64,000 nucleotides of DNA from Vibrio sagamiensis NBRC 104589 (lineage in GTDB: Bacteria > Pseudomonadota > Gammaproteobacteria > Enterobacterales > Vibrionaceae), in NCBI RefSeq assembly GCF_007990935.1, contig NZ_BJXJ01000010.1, positions 1 through 64,000 of the forward strand, in the 5' to 3' direction. The notes below the pieces were generated by a model. That model had not been told where the DNA came from. It searched no databases and saw only the letters and a list, made by a program, of their open reading frames with translations. Position 1 is the first letter of the stretch. Every line of letters starts with the position of its first letter. Below are positions 35,803 to 45,085 of this stretch, piece after piece. Made by a program: the position numbers and the translations under genes.

Positions 35803-37158
35803 TTAAGCAGCCGAACCTACTGCCGACTGTAAATCAATTCCATGTTCACGCATTGCTGCGAGTTTGTAGCGTAAAGCTCTGGTCGAAACACCTAGCGCAC
35901 TGGCTGTTTTGGTCCGATTTCCTCCAAACTGTCTTAGTTTTTCAAGCACAAATTGGAATTCTGCCTGTTTTTTCGCCTCAACATGGCCAAAGCTTGACGC
36001 ATATTCAGGTGCACTTGGTGTATTTTGTAATTCCACTGGTAGCATCAAATCATATGCTGTGATGTAATCCCCATGCCTCATAACTAACGCTCGCTGAATG
36101 ACATTTTCTAACTCACGAATATTGCCAGGCCACTGGTAATGATTAAGTGCCATAATCGCATCCTGTGATAAATAGCAATGACGGCTTTCTTTATACTTAG
36201 AAATAAAGAACTCACTTAGAGGAATAATATCTTCATTACGTTCACGAAGTGGTGGCCAGTGCAGCGGTAAAACATCCAATCGGTAATAAAGATCTTCACG
36301 AAATTGACCTTTTTTCACTTCTTCTCTTAAATCTTTATTAGTTGCAGCAATCACGCGTATATCAAGCTGCACCGATTTATGGCTGCCAACTCGTTCAACT
36401 TCTTTTTCTTGTAAAACACGCAACAACTTCGCTTGAACAGCTGGTGACATTTCACCAATTTCATCCAGTAAAATAGTGCCTCCATTCGCTTCTTCAAATT
36501 TACCGCTCTGAGATTGCAGAGCTCCAGTAAAGGCTCCTTTAACATGACCAAATAAAACGGCTTCAAGCATCGATTCAGGAATTGCAGCACAATTGACAGC
36601 AATAAAAGGCCCCATGTGGCGAGGTGATTGTTGGTGAACATATCGAGCAAGAACTTCTTTACCTGTACCTGATTCACCAGTAATTAATACACTTGCGCTG
36701 GTACAAGCCGCTCGATGTGCCAATTGTAAAACTTGCTTGCTACGCCAAGAACAAGCAATAACATTTTCGATTGGTTTTTCCAGTGCTTCAACACGCTCTA
36801 GAAGAGTCAATAGTTGCTTAATCTCATAAGGGCGAAGCAAATAATCTGTCGCACCAGCTTGCATAGTTTCCGCCGCGAGTAAGCCTTGTTCCTTATCTAC
36901 GATTGCAATCACAGTGGCAGATTTATCTTGTCTTTGGTGACATGAAACGAAATCACGTATATCCATATCAGACAAATGAGAACTGACTAAGGTAATACTT
37001 ACTCTATTTTGATTGCGAGCATTTGTCCCTGTCTGCAATAATGCTCTTCTCCCAGAACGGTAGTAGCTTACGTTATATCCAGCTTCAACTAGGCGTCCTT
37101 GAATTGTCTGAGCTAAATTTTCGTCTGGCTCAACCAACAAGATATCCATTTTCATCAT
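35803..37158 (-). CDS. lafK: Sigma-54 activator of lateral flagellar genes, LafK
   Basis: A 451-residue NtrC-type regulator. It has an N-terminal receiver-like domain (1-120), a AAA+ domain with Walker A GESGTGKE (about 160), the sigma-54 contact loop GAFTGA, Walker B GGTILLDEIGEM, and a Fis-type helix-turn-helix at the C-terminus (NRTKTASALGVSTRALRYKL). In V. parahaemolyticus LafK activates sigma-54 promoters of lateral flagellar operons. The receiver looks degenerate: the usual phospho-acceptor Asp is replaced, the strand reading ITLVSSHLSDMD. It may therefore act without phosphorylation, as FlaK-type regulators can. Its gene lies nine bases after motY. Confidence 0.93.
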   Translation of the reverse strand: MMKMDILLVEPDENLAQTIQGRLVEAGYNVSYYRSGRRALLQTGTNARNQNRVSITLVSSHLSDMDIRDFVSCHQRQDKSATVIAIVDKEQGLLAAETMQAGATDYLLRPYEIKQLLTLLERVEALEKPIENVIACSWRSKQVLQLAHRAACTSASVLITGESGTGKEVLARYVHQQSPRHMGPFIAVNCAAIPESMLEAVLFGHVKGAFTGALQSQSGKFEEANGGTILLDEIGEMSPAVQAKLLRVLQEKEVERVGSHKSVQLDIRVIAATNKDLREEVKKGQFREDLYYRLDVLPLHWPPLRERNEDIIPLSEFFISKYKESRHCYLSQDAIMALNHYQWPGNIRELENVIQRALVMRHGDYITAYDLMLPVELQNTPSAPEYASSFGHVEAKKQAEFQFVLEKLRQFGGNRTKTASALGVSTRALRYKLAAMREHGIDLQSAVGSAA

Positions 37159-37167
37159 TATCGAGCC

Positions 37168-38100
37168 TTATCCTTCTTTTATTGTATTAATGGTTTTATT
37201 TCTAGGTTTTACTTTTGAACTATTGACTGGAACCGTTTGTTCGTTGTCACGAACCAAACGTAATATGACTCTACGATTCTTTGCTTGACCTAGCTTTGTA
37301 CTATTGCTGGCAGTAGGGTAACGAGAACCATGGGCTCTCACTTCGATCATTTCTCGTTCTACTCCTCGTAAAACTAATTCATCAGCTACTTGCTGCGCTC
37401 GATTACGTGAAAGCGTCAAATTAGTTAAATCGTCACCAGTATTATCAGTGTGGCCGTCAATGAGAACCTTGATAACTCTTTTATCCTTAGTCATATAGTT
37501 ATACACGTCGCGCAACTTAGCTTTGTGCCCATTGCTGAGGAACTTTTGACCCGCATAAAAATGTAAATTGACATCTCGTGCTTGTGAAGGTGACAATTTG
37601 GGTAACTGTTCTCGACATTTTTCAAAATCTGCTAATGCACCTTGGACTCCAGTCACTGGCAATGTGATTCGCAAACTGTTTGACAACGCCTCATCATTAT
37701 AAAGAGATATAGATAGCCAATATCCATTCCTCATAAATGCCAGTATGTCATCAACACCATCATTAAATGCAAATTGATTCTTTGACGTTGCCATAATAAT
37801 GGGAGAATGATCTATATTTATCCCTTCTTCCTTCCATGGTGGAAGTTGGCTCGATAAAACGACACCACGCCAATTATTTTCTGTTTTTTTAAGACTTAAA
37901 ATTAAATTAACTTTTTTATTATCTTCCGCACGGAAATAAAACTTCCCATATAATGGATCTGAATGAACAAGACTACATTCAAGTTTAGTGGTTTTATAAA
38001 CCCATTGAGAGAGATCCATAGGAAGTACAACATTTTCAAATGAAAAACTCATCTTAAAGGGTAAAAGAAAAAATAATAAAAACGAACAATAAAACCTCAT
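37168..38100 (-). CDS. motY: Lateral flagellar motor protein MotY
   Basis: A 310-residue protein from the start MRFYCSFLLFFLLP, which gives a clean signal peptide; an upstream in-frame ATG would add 20 residues before it. The N-terminal half is the MotY-specific domain that binds the basal body (MDLSQWVYKTTKLECSLVHSDP). The C-terminal half is an OmpA-like peptidoglycan-binding domain (LIDGHTDNTGDDLTNLTLSRNRAQQVADEL). MotY makes the T ring that helps place stator units. Its presence in front of lafK, on the minus strand, is the known Vibrio lateral arrangement. It is the first gene of this operon. Confidence 0.9.
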   Translation of the reverse strand: MRFYCSFLLFFLLPFKMSFSFENVVLPMDLSQWVYKTTKLECSLVHSDPLYGKFYFRAEDNKKVNLILSLKKTENNWRGVVLSSQLPPWKEEGINIDHSPIIMATSKNQFAFNDGVDDILAFMRNGYWLSISLYNDEALSNSLRITLPVTGVQGALADFEKCREQLPKLSPSQARDVNLHFYAGQKFLSNGHKAKLRDVYNYMTKDKRVIKVLIDGHTDNTGDDLTNLTLSRNRAQQVADELVLRGVEREMIEVRAHGSRYPTASNSTKLGQAKNRRVILRLVRDNEQTVPVNSSKVKPRNKTINTIKEG

Positions 38101-38483
38101 GGAGATTATTATCCTCAATAATCCAAAGGGTAGCTTAAAAATGGCTAAACAATATATCACTTCTAGAACCTTAGAATAAAAATCAAAAAAACACTTACCA
38201 AAAACACAACAAAAACCATAAAAAACAAATACTTATGGATTTACACTTAAGTAATCCCTGCATTAATAATACAAATAATACTCATATAAAACCTCATAAA
38301 TAATAATGAGAATGTTATTATTTATTGTATAAAAACAAATTAACTCTTTTTAATTTTCATTAAAAGTACCATTTTATCAATTAAAACCAACATATGAACT
38401 AAAGTCACAAACTTTTAATTTATCTCTAATATAGATTAAATTATCAAGTGTAAAGTGACAGCTATTAAGTTAAAAAAGAAGAC
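38101..38483. other. Divergent control region between the two lateral flagellar operons
   Basis: A very AT-rich 383-base region from which motY-lafK-fliEFGHIJ and fliMNPQR-flhBA are transcribed in opposite directions. It holds one perfect inverted repeat (38296-38325). I did not find a GG-N10-GC sigma-54 element here on either strand, so these early operons may use a different sigma factor or a weak match. Confidence 0.5.
38296..38325. promoter_or_regulatory. Perfect 11-bp inverted repeat between motY and fliM
   Basis: ATAAATAATAA and TTATTATTTAT are exact reverse complements with TGAGAATG between them. Its position between divergent operons and absence of a T-run suggest an operator for a dimeric regulator rather than a terminator. 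Confidence 0.5.
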
Positions 38484-39320
38484 ATGTTCAAGGAACAGAA
38501 AATAATGATGAGAGGCGCAGTGTATCCACCAATTAGTGAGTTTAAAACTCTAGATGTAGAGTTATTAGGCAAACCCATTCATATTATTCGTGATAAATTA
38601 GAGCAATTAATTTCAGAGTCTTGTTCTACTTTAACTAACGAACTACAACGATGGGTTCAAAAGAATAACTTAGATGTGGAGCTAAATTCAGTTTCTATTA
38701 AAAGACTAAATTATGATGAAATGAATAAAGAGCACATTTCTACCTTTGTGCACCAGTCAGGCGGTCTAGTAAATATTTACTTTGAATCCAGTACTTTACT
38801 TAGATTAGCCGATTGCTTTTATGACAATAATAATGAACGTTCATCCTCACATATCACGTCAAGTGACGTGCGTCTTCAAGAACGTATCGGACTATTGATA
38901 CTCAACTGGCTGGCGCCTCAAGAAATGTGGCAAAGCGGCTTATATGAAAGTGCCCAAGAGCTCGGTATAGAGATAACACTTTCCATTAGGATTAATCATA
39001 ACAAAGGGCTGTTTAAGGTTGCGTTAGATAGTGCCTTAATTGAAACACTACTTGAACAATTAAACCTTTGTGCAAAAAGTGACCTATATAACCCTTTTTG
39101 CCGTGTACTAGAAAACACCCCATTACGGCTTAGTGTAGCATTAACTAAAAAACAAATGCCATTAAGCGATGTTATAGACCTAAAACCAGATGACATCATT
39201 CCCATCGATCTTTTCAGCACAGTATCCGCTCATATAGGTCATCAATCACTTTTTACCGGCCATGTTGCGGATCAAAATGGCCAACTTGTATTAATTCTCA
39301 ATTCAGATAAGGAATCATAG
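38484..39320 (+). CDS. fliM: Lateral flagellar switch protein FliM (short form)
   Basis: A 278-residue FliM. It matches the middle and C-terminal parts, with the CheC-like core (LRLADCFYDNNN, LNWLAPQEMW) and a SpoA domain near 200-275 (LRLSVALTKKQMPLSDVIDLKPDDIIPID). Polar FliM proteins are about 330-350 residues and begin with the CheY-P-binding EIDALL peptide; no such motif is visible here. That suggests weak or no direct CheY control of this motor. It starts the plus-strand operon and is followed by fliN after two bases. Confidence 0.85.
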   Translation: MFKEQKIMMRGAVYPPISEFKTLDVELLGKPIHIIRDKLEQLISESCSTLTNELQRWVQKNNLDVELNSVSIKRLNYDEMNKEHISTFVHQSGGLVNIYFESSTLLRLADCFYDNNNERSSSHITSSDVRLQERIGLLILNWLAPQEMWQSGLYESAQELGIEITLSIRINHNKGLFKVALDSALIETLLEQLNLCAKSDLYNPFCRVLENTPLRLSVALTKKQMPLSDVIDLKPDDIIPIDLFSTVSAHIGHQSLFTGHVADQNGQLVLILNSDKES

Positions 39321-39322
39321 TA

Positions 39323-39694
39323 ATGAACGAATCAACCACAAATGCAACTTTTGATGCCGAAGAACTCAACTTTGATGATTTCCAATTAAATGACTTAGAC
39401 AGTGAAGTAGTTGCAAATAAGCCTGAAAAGATTATTCAAAGAGATATATCGTTCTTCAAACATATACCCGTGACTGTCACACTGGAAGTCGCCAGCAAAG
39501 AAGTTTCTTTGGGTGAACTCATGCAAGCAGGAGAAGGGACAGTCATTGAATTAGATAAACTTAATGGCGAGCCTTTAGATGTGAAAGTTAATGGGTCATT
39601 AATGGGTCAAGCAGAAGTTGTTGTCGTAAATGATAAATATGGCCTAAGGTTGATAGAAGTTTATGATTCTGCACTAGATAGTGTCGGCCATTAA
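39323..39694 (+). CDS. fliN: Lateral flagellar switch protein FliN
   Basis: A 123-residue FliN. The first 45 residues are acidic and variable, and the rest is the SpoA domain (HIPVTVTLEVASKEVSLGELM, GSLMGQAEVVVVNDKYGLRLIEV). It forms the base of the C-ring with FliM. It starts within three bases of the fliM stop and is followed closely by fliP. Confidence 0.95.
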   Translation: MNESTTNATFDAEELNFDDFQLNDLDSEVVANKPEKIIQRDISFFKHIPVTVTLEVASKEVSLGELMQAGEGTVIELDKLNGEPLDVKVNGSLMGQAEVVVVNDKYGLRLIEVYDSALDSVGH

Positions 39695-39696
39695 GA

Positions 39697-40479
39697 TTGA
39701 TGGTGGCCAATGTCATGCAGATACTAAACATTAAGCAGCGGCCTATACATCAGATGATCATTTTGATCATCTGTATGTTATTTACCTTCCCAAGCTTAGC
39801 TGCCGATAATGGTCTAAATATCCTGACCGTATATGATGGTGAAACTCAGCAAGAGTATAGTGTCAAACTGCAAATTCTCTTACTAATGACCGCGCTCAGT
39901 TTTCTGCCTGCTTTTATTTTGATGGCAACAAGCTTTACACGGATCATTATTGTACTTGCTATTTTGCGTCAGGCCTTAGGCTTACAACAGAGCCCACCTA
40001 ATCGAGTCTTAGTTGGTATTGCTATGACCCTAACGATACTCATTATGCGCCCCGTTTGGACTGACATTTATGAGCATGCTTTTGTTCCGTACGATCAAGG
40101 TAATATTACTCTAGTGCAAGCTTTTTCTATCGCCGAAAAACCCGTCAGAAACTTTATGCTGGCTCAAACTCATCAAAGTGCCCTTGAGCAAATGCTCAAC
40201 ATTGCTAATGAACCCAAGGATCAAAAAGTGGAAGATATTTCTTTTGCTATCATTCTTCCGGCATTTGTTATTAGTGAGTTAAAAACGGCATTTCAGATCG
40301 GGTTTATGTTATTTATTCCTTTTTTAATCATTGATTTAGTCGTAGCCAGTGTATTGATGGCAATGGGGATGATGATGCTCTCACCGTTGATAATTTCATT
40401 GCCTTTTAAATTAATGATTTTTGTCCTTGTCGATGGATGGACAATGACTGTCGGCACACTGTCAGCAAGCTTTGGATAA
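39697..40479 (+). CDS. fliP: Lateral flagellar export gate protein FliP
   Basis: About 260 residues with a signal peptide (IILIICMLFTFPSLAA) and four membrane helices, ending FKLMIFVLVDGWTMTVGTL, the FliP signature. FliP pentamers with FliQ and FliR form the core export pore. The start is uncertain: a TTG, an ATG one codon later and an ATG six codons on (MQIL) are all open, without a clear ribosome site. A perfect 10-bp inverted repeat (CAGATGATCA/TGATCATCTG) lies in the signal-peptide codons. Confidence 0.95.
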   Translation: MMVANVMQILNIKQRPIHQMIILIICMLFTFPSLAADNGLNILTVYDGETQQEYSVKLQILLLMTALSFLPAFILMATSFTRIIIVLAILRQALGLQQSPPNRVLVGIAMTLTILIMRPVWTDIYEHAFVPYDQGNITLVQAFSIAEKPVRNFMLAQTHQSALEQMLNIANEPKDQKVEDISFAIILPAFVISELKTAFQIGFMLFIPFLIIDLVVASVLMAMGMMMLSPLIISLPFKLMIFVLVDGWTMTVGTLSASFG

Positions 40480-40496
40480 ATGAAGAAGGCACTATT

Positions 40497-40766
40497 ATGA
40501 CACCTGAACTCACCGTTACTCTGTTTTCTGATGCCGTATGGTTAATCATCGTTATCGTTGCAGTGTTAGTCGTGCCAGGTTTGATTGTCGGTTTGGGGAT
40601 TGCCGTTTTTCAGGCAGCAACACAGATTAATGAACAAACCTTGAGCTTTCTTCCACGGCTATTCGTCACTTTATTAATGGTTATTTTTTCTGGGCATTGG
40701 ATGCTCAGAAAAATTATCGATCTATTTAACTTCTTGTTTCACAATATTCCAGGGATGATAGGTTAA
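40497..40766 (+). CDS. fliQ: Lateral flagellar export gate protein FliQ
   Basis: An 89-residue protein with two membrane helices and the family pieces MTPELTVTLFSDAVWLIIVI and QAATQINEQTLSFLPRL. GAAGG precedes the ATG. Its stop overlaps the fliR start by one base (TAATG), so the two are coupled. It is part of the FliPQR pore. Confidence 0.95.
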   Translation: MTPELTVTLFSDAVWLIIVIVAVLVVPGLIVGLGIAVFQAATQINEQTLSFLPRLFVTLLMVIFSGHWMLRKIIDLFNFLFHNIPGMIG

Positions 40767-41542
40767 TGGCAATTACATTTGAAGAGTTGTCAGTAATACT
40801 AGGCCAATTTTGGTGGCCATTTTTTCGTGTGTTTGCTGTATTAGTTTCATTACCTTTTTACGGTGATGCACTAATTCCTATCTGGGTTCGCAGTTTACTT
40901 GCGCTCTCCATTGTTATTATCACCGCACCTCTAATGCCGACAATGCCGGCATTAGAACTTTTCTCTGTGGGTACTATTCTTCTTGCATTGGAACAAGTGG
41001 TCTGGGGAATGTTATTTGGCCTAGTTCTGCATATGCTGTTCAATGTATTCACTATGCTAGGCCAGATTGTCTCCCTTCAAATGGGATTGGGTATGGCAAT
41101 GATGAATGATCCTATTAATGGCCTTTCTGTTGCCATTCTTGGGCGTCTCTTCTTATTGTTCTCCACCCTTCTTTTTTTAGCATTAGAAGGTCATTTACTC
41201 ATTATTGACCTTATTATCCAAAGCTTTGTGATCTGGCCTGTAGGCTCTGGGATCTCTGACTTTTCATTACAAGTGATTATTAATGTATTCGGCTGGATGT
41301 TAATGGCCTCTTTAGCATTAGCACTTCCTGCAATTGTATCGATGCTATTAGCCAATATTAGTTTCGGTGTCATGAATAGAGCTGCTCCTTCATTAAACGT
41401 CTATGCACTTGGCTTCCCGATGACAATGTTACTGGGCCTGTTTAGTGTCCTACTTTCTGTTTCTGGGGTACCAAACCGCTACACCACGTTAGTTCATGAA
41501 ATGTTTCAATACCTTAACCACTTTATTCAGGGGGGAGCATGA
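40766..41542 (+). CDS. fliR: Lateral flagellar export gate protein FliR
   Basis: A 258-residue FliR with about six membrane segments (FFRVFAVLVSLPFYGDALIP, MGLGMAMMNDPINGLSVAIL). It completes the FliPQR pore. It overlaps fliQ by one base and flhB by four (ATGA). Confidence 0.94.
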   Translation: MAITFEELSVILGQFWWPFFRVFAVLVSLPFYGDALIPIWVRSLLALSIVIITAPLMPTMPALELFSVGTILLALEQVVWGMLFGLVLHMLFNVFTMLGQIVSLQMGLGMAMMNDPINGLSVAILGRLFLLFSTLLFLALEGHLLIIDLIIQSFVIWPVGSGISDFSLQVIINVFGWMLMASLALALPAIVSMLLANISFGVMNRAAPSLNVYALGFPMTMLLGLFSVLLSVSGVPNRYTTLVHEMFQYLNHFIQGGA

Positions 41543-42666
41543 GCGAGTCTACATCACAAGATAAAACCGAGAAGGCCTCATCGCAAAAAATAAAAAAAGC
41601 ACGTCAAGAAGGTCAAATACCCAGAGCAAAAGAGTTTACAGCCGCCATTATATTTTTAGCGACTTTGGTCTTTTTCCAAACACAGCTCGATTCCATTTGG
41701 GAAAGTCTCTCTGGAATGTTCATTTATAATATGACGTTAACTAGAGAGTTGCTTGATAACCCAAAACATATGTTAATTCAATTGGGTGAAAGTCTTAGCA
41801 TACTTATCCAATTACTTCTTCCGCTTTGCTTGCTAATTACTATAGTAGTTTTAGCTAGTAGTATGGTTGTCGGTGGATGGCTATTTCGTCCCGCTAACCT
41901 TATCCCTAAACTCAATAAACTCAATCCAATTTCGGGAATCAAACGGATTTTTTCCACACGTTCACTGGTTGAATTAATCAAATCAACGCTTAAAGTAACC
42001 GTTATTTTTGCCCTTTTATATCATTATCTAAGCCACCAGCTTCCACTAATATTACACATCCAAACCTTACCCTTGAAGCAAGGTTTTGTAACGATCTCAA
42101 CGATTTTATTTGAGGGTATATTGTTGCTGGGATGTGCTTTATTCCTGTTCGGTTTGATTGACATTCCTTATCAAAAATGGGAACACCTCAAAGAACTTAG
42201 AATGACGAAACAAGAGCTTAAAGAAGAATTCAAGAATAACGAAGGACGTCCAGAAATTAAACAAAGGATTAGACAAGTTCAGCAACAATTCGCTCGACGT
42301 CAAATCAATAATGCTGTCCCCAAAGCTGATGTCATTATTACTAACCCAACACATTATGCGGTGGCTTTAAAATACGATCCATCTTTATCAGATGCTCCCT
42401 TCGTTGTAGCAAAGGGCATCGACGAAACGGCTATGCACATTCAACGTATTGCCCGAGAAAATCAAGTAGAAGTGGTTAACGCTCCGCCATTAACACGCTC
42501 CATTTATCATACAACGGCAATTGAACAAGCTATTCCAAGCCAACTTTATGTTGCCGTTGCTCATATTCTCAATTACGTCTTGCAATTGAAATCATTTCGT
42601 AAAGGAAGAGGTGAACAACCAACTCCTCTACCGTCGTTTTCGATTCCAAAACATTTACAACACTGA
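41539..42666 (+). CDS. flhB: Lateral flagellar export switch protein FlhB
   Basis: A 375-residue FlhB. Four membrane helices lie in the first 210 residues. The cytoplasmic C-terminal domain carries the autocleavage motif NPTH (ITNPTHYAVALKYD, near residue 269), which switches export from hook to filament substrates. The N-terminus SQDKTEKASSQKIKKAR is typical. It is coupled to fliR through an ATGA overlap. Confidence 0.96.
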   Translation: MSESTSQDKTEKASSQKIKKARQEGQIPRAKEFTAAIIFLATLVFFQTQLDSIWESLSGMFIYNMTLTRELLDNPKHMLIQLGESLSILIQLLLPLCLLITIVVLASSMVVGGWLFRPANLIPKLNKLNPISGIKRIFSTRSLVELIKSTLKVTVIFALLYHYLSHQLPLILHIQTLPLKQGFVTISTILFEGILLLGCALFLFGLIDIPYQKWEHLKELRMTKQELKEEFKNNEGRPEIKQRIRQVQQQFARRQINNAVPKADVIITNPTHYAVALKYDPSLSDAPFVVAKGIDETAMHIQRIARENQVEVVNAPPLTRSIYHTTAIEQAIPSQLYVAVAHILNYVLQLKSFRKGRGEQPTPLPSFSIPKHLQH

Positions 42667-42697
42667 TTAGCCTGCATTGGCTCTAGGAAACAAAAGT

Positions 42698-44788
42698 ATG
42701 CTGAACTGGTTAAAACATTTTCAGACTTCAACTCGTGGATATATTGGAATCCCAATTATCTTATTAATGGTGTTAGCGATGGTTATTTTACCATTGCCGC
42801 CATTACTGCTAGACGCACTATTTACTTTTAATATCGTTTTAGCAATCCTAGTACTGTTAGTCAGTACAACAGCAAAAAGGCCGCTGGATTTTTCAATTTT
42901 TCCAACTATTCTACTGGTTGCTACCTTACTACGCCTGACACTCAATGTGGCTTCAACACGTATTGTCTTACTTGAAGGTCACAATGGTGGAGATGCCGCT
43001 GGTAAAGTGATTCAAGCCTTTGGTGAAGTCGTTATCGGTGGTAACTATGTGGTTGGTCTTGTGGTGTTTATCATCTTAATGATCATCAACTTTGTCGTCA
43101 TCACCAAGGGGGGAGAGCGGATTTCTGAAGTTTCTGCTCGTTTTACACTTGACGCTTTACCAGGTAAACAAATGGCGATCGATGCTGATTTGAATGCTGG
43201 GTTAATTGACCAAGAAGCCGCACGTCAACGCCGTCAAGAAGTCGCCAATGAAGCTGATTTTCATGGTTCGATGGATGGTGCTTCCAAATTTGTCCGTGGT
43301 GACGCCATTGCTGGGTTATTAATTCTGTTTATTAATATCATTGGTGGTGTCAGTATCGGTGTATTTGAATACGATTTGCCCGTATCAGAAGCATTTAAAA
43401 CCTTTGCCCTACTCACTATCGGTGATGGCTTGGTTGCCCAAATTCCTTCGCTTCTTTTGGCAACGGCTGCCGCTATTATTGTCACACGGATCAATGACAG
43501 TGAAAATAGTATGTCGGAGACCATGCAGCAGCAACTTCTGGCAACACCGGCGACGATCTTTACTGTTGCGGCCATCATGGGTGTGATTGGCCTTGTCCCC
43601 GGTATGCCACATCTGGCTTTTTTCACCTTTGCCATTGCTCTGGCTTTTGCTGGCTGGCGTCAGAGTAAAAAACAAAACGGGCAAACCGATATTGAGCAAG
43701 TAGAAATTCTTGCCAATGCAATGCAAGAAGATGAAGCACCATTAACATGGAACGATATACCGCATATTAATTCCATTTCTTTAGCTCTAGGCTACCGTTT
43801 AGTTCACCTTGTTAATAAAGAGCAAGGTGCACCTCTTACCCAACGCATCAAAGGTGTTAGACGCAACCTCTCAGAACAAGTCGGTTTTCTACTTCCAGAA
43901 GTCCGTATTCGAGATAATTTAAATTTAAAACCCAATCAATATACTATTTCTCTCAATGGAGAGATGATTGAACAGGGCTTCATTGAACCAGAAAGGCTAA
44001 TGGCAATTGCCGTAGGTGAAACCTATGGAGAAGTCGATGGCATTTTAGGCAGTGATCCCGCCTATCATTTACCAGCGGTCTGGATTGAACACCAGCATAA
44101 AGCCAAAGCCCTAAATTTAGGCTATCAAGTTGTTGATGATGGGACCGTCATTGCGACTCATATCAGTAAAGTCATGAAGACTCATTTAGCAGAGCTATTC
44201 AATCATGATGATGTAGAAGCAATGACACAGCGTCTTACCCATTATGCACCAAAACTTGCTGAAGCTCTGACTGCAGCTTTAACGCCTGCTCAACAACTTA
44301 AAATATATCGCCAGTTACTGCTTGATCAAGTACCGTTGCAAGACATACGTTCAATTGCCAACACCATGCTAGAGTCATCAGAAAATACTAAAGACCCGAT
44401 CTTAATTTCTGCAGATGTCCGCTGTGCCCTGCGAAGAACCTTAGTCAACCTGATCGCAGGATCCAAAGATGAGCTGAGTGTCTACGCCCTGTCAGATGAA
44501 CTTGAACAGATGCTATTGGCTTCATTACAACAAGCACAAGCGACTGGCAACGTCATGTTAGACAGTTTTCCAATCGAACCCAATATTCTCAGTCAATTTC
44601 AGCAAAACTTGCCATTAATCCGTCAGCAACTTAAGCAACAAGGCTTACCACCAATTCTATTAGTCATCCCCCAGTTACGTCCGCTCTTAGCTCGCTACGC
44701 ACGAGCCTTTACGCAAGGACTTGCCGTATTGTCTTATAATGAAATCCCTGAGAACAAAAGTATTAATGTGGTTGGTAACTTAGGTTAA
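42698..44788 (+). CDS. flhA: Lateral flagellar export protein FlhA
   Basis: About 696 residues from the ATG at 42698, which has AGGA nine bases upstream; an in-frame TTG seven codons earlier is a poorer start. About eight membrane helices fill the first 320 residues and include the FHIPEP signature region (DFHGSMDGASKFVRGDAIAG). The C-terminal cytoplasmic domain forms the nonameric ring that docks chaperone-subunit complexes. It ends the fliMNPQR-flhBA operon, and a strong terminator follows. Confidence 0.95.
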   Translation: MLNWLKHFQTSTRGYIGIPIILLMVLAMVILPLPPLLLDALFTFNIVLAILVLLVSTTAKRPLDFSIFPTILLVATLLRLTLNVASTRIVLLEGHNGGDAAGKVIQAFGEVVIGGNYVVGLVVFIILMIINFVVITKGGERISEVSARFTLDALPGKQMAIDADLNAGLIDQEAARQRRQEVANEADFHGSMDGASKFVRGDAIAGLLILFINIIGGVSIGVFEYDLPVSEAFKTFALLTIGDGLVAQIPSLLLATAAAIIVTRINDSENSMSETMQQQLLATPATIFTVAAIMGVIGLVPGMPHLAFFTFAIALAFAGWRQSKKQNGQTDIEQVEILANAMQEDEAPLTWNDIPHINSISLALGYRLVHLVNKEQGAPLTQRIKGVRRNLSEQVGFLLPEVRIRDNLNLKPNQYTISLNGEMIEQGFIEPERLMAIAVGETYGEVDGILGSDPAYHLPAVWIEHQHKAKALNLGYQVVDDGTVIATHISKVMKTHLAELFNHDDVEAMTQRLTHYAPKLAEALTAALTPAQQLKIYRQLLLDQVPLQDIRSIANTMLESSENTKDPILISADVRCALRRTLVNLIAGSKDELSVYALSDELEQMLLASLQQAQATGNVMLDSFPIEPNILSQFQQNLPLIRQQLKQQGLPPILLVIPQLRPLLARYARAFTQGLAVLSYNEIPENKSINVVGNLG

Positions 44789-44811
44789 TTCACACTGTAT
44801 TTCTTAATTAC

Positions 44812-44845
44812 ACCGAGCTTATAAAGAATTAAGCTCGGTTTTTTA
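44812..44845 (+). terminator. Rho-independent terminator after flhA
   Basis: ACCGAGCTTA, an eight-base loop, TAAGCTCGGT and a run of six to seven T. It closes the fliM-flhA operon and isolates lafA. Confidence 0.92.
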
Positions 44846-44993
44846 TACCTAATTAACCACAAGGGATAAGTATATCCTGTCCAAAATCCCCACACATTTA
44901 AGCCAAAATCTAAAGTAATATAACGATTTATGTGACTTTTATTCACAATAAATAGCCTAAAGCGCTCCTTTAATAAAAAAGTTCAAATTGCGA

Positions 44994-45021
44994 TTAACAA
45001 AACAAATCCATTGGCCGTCTG
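44994..45021 (+). promoter_or_regulatory. Candidate sigma-28 promoter of lafA
   Basis: TTAAC, a 15-base spacer and GCCGTCTG resemble the flagellar sigma-28 pattern (TAAA, N15, GCCGATAA), about 65 bases before the lafA ATG. The -10-like part starts with the diagnostic GCCG. The -35 match is partial. Confidence 0.5.
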
Positions 45022-45085
45022 TAAATAATGAACAGGGAATATCCCAAAAGCCCGCTTAAAATAGTAATAAACCAAGGAGATTACA

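Noticed and set aside
43261..43726. Two long minus-strand open frames within flhA
   Set aside because: They are antisense to a highly conserved export gene and arise from its codon usage.
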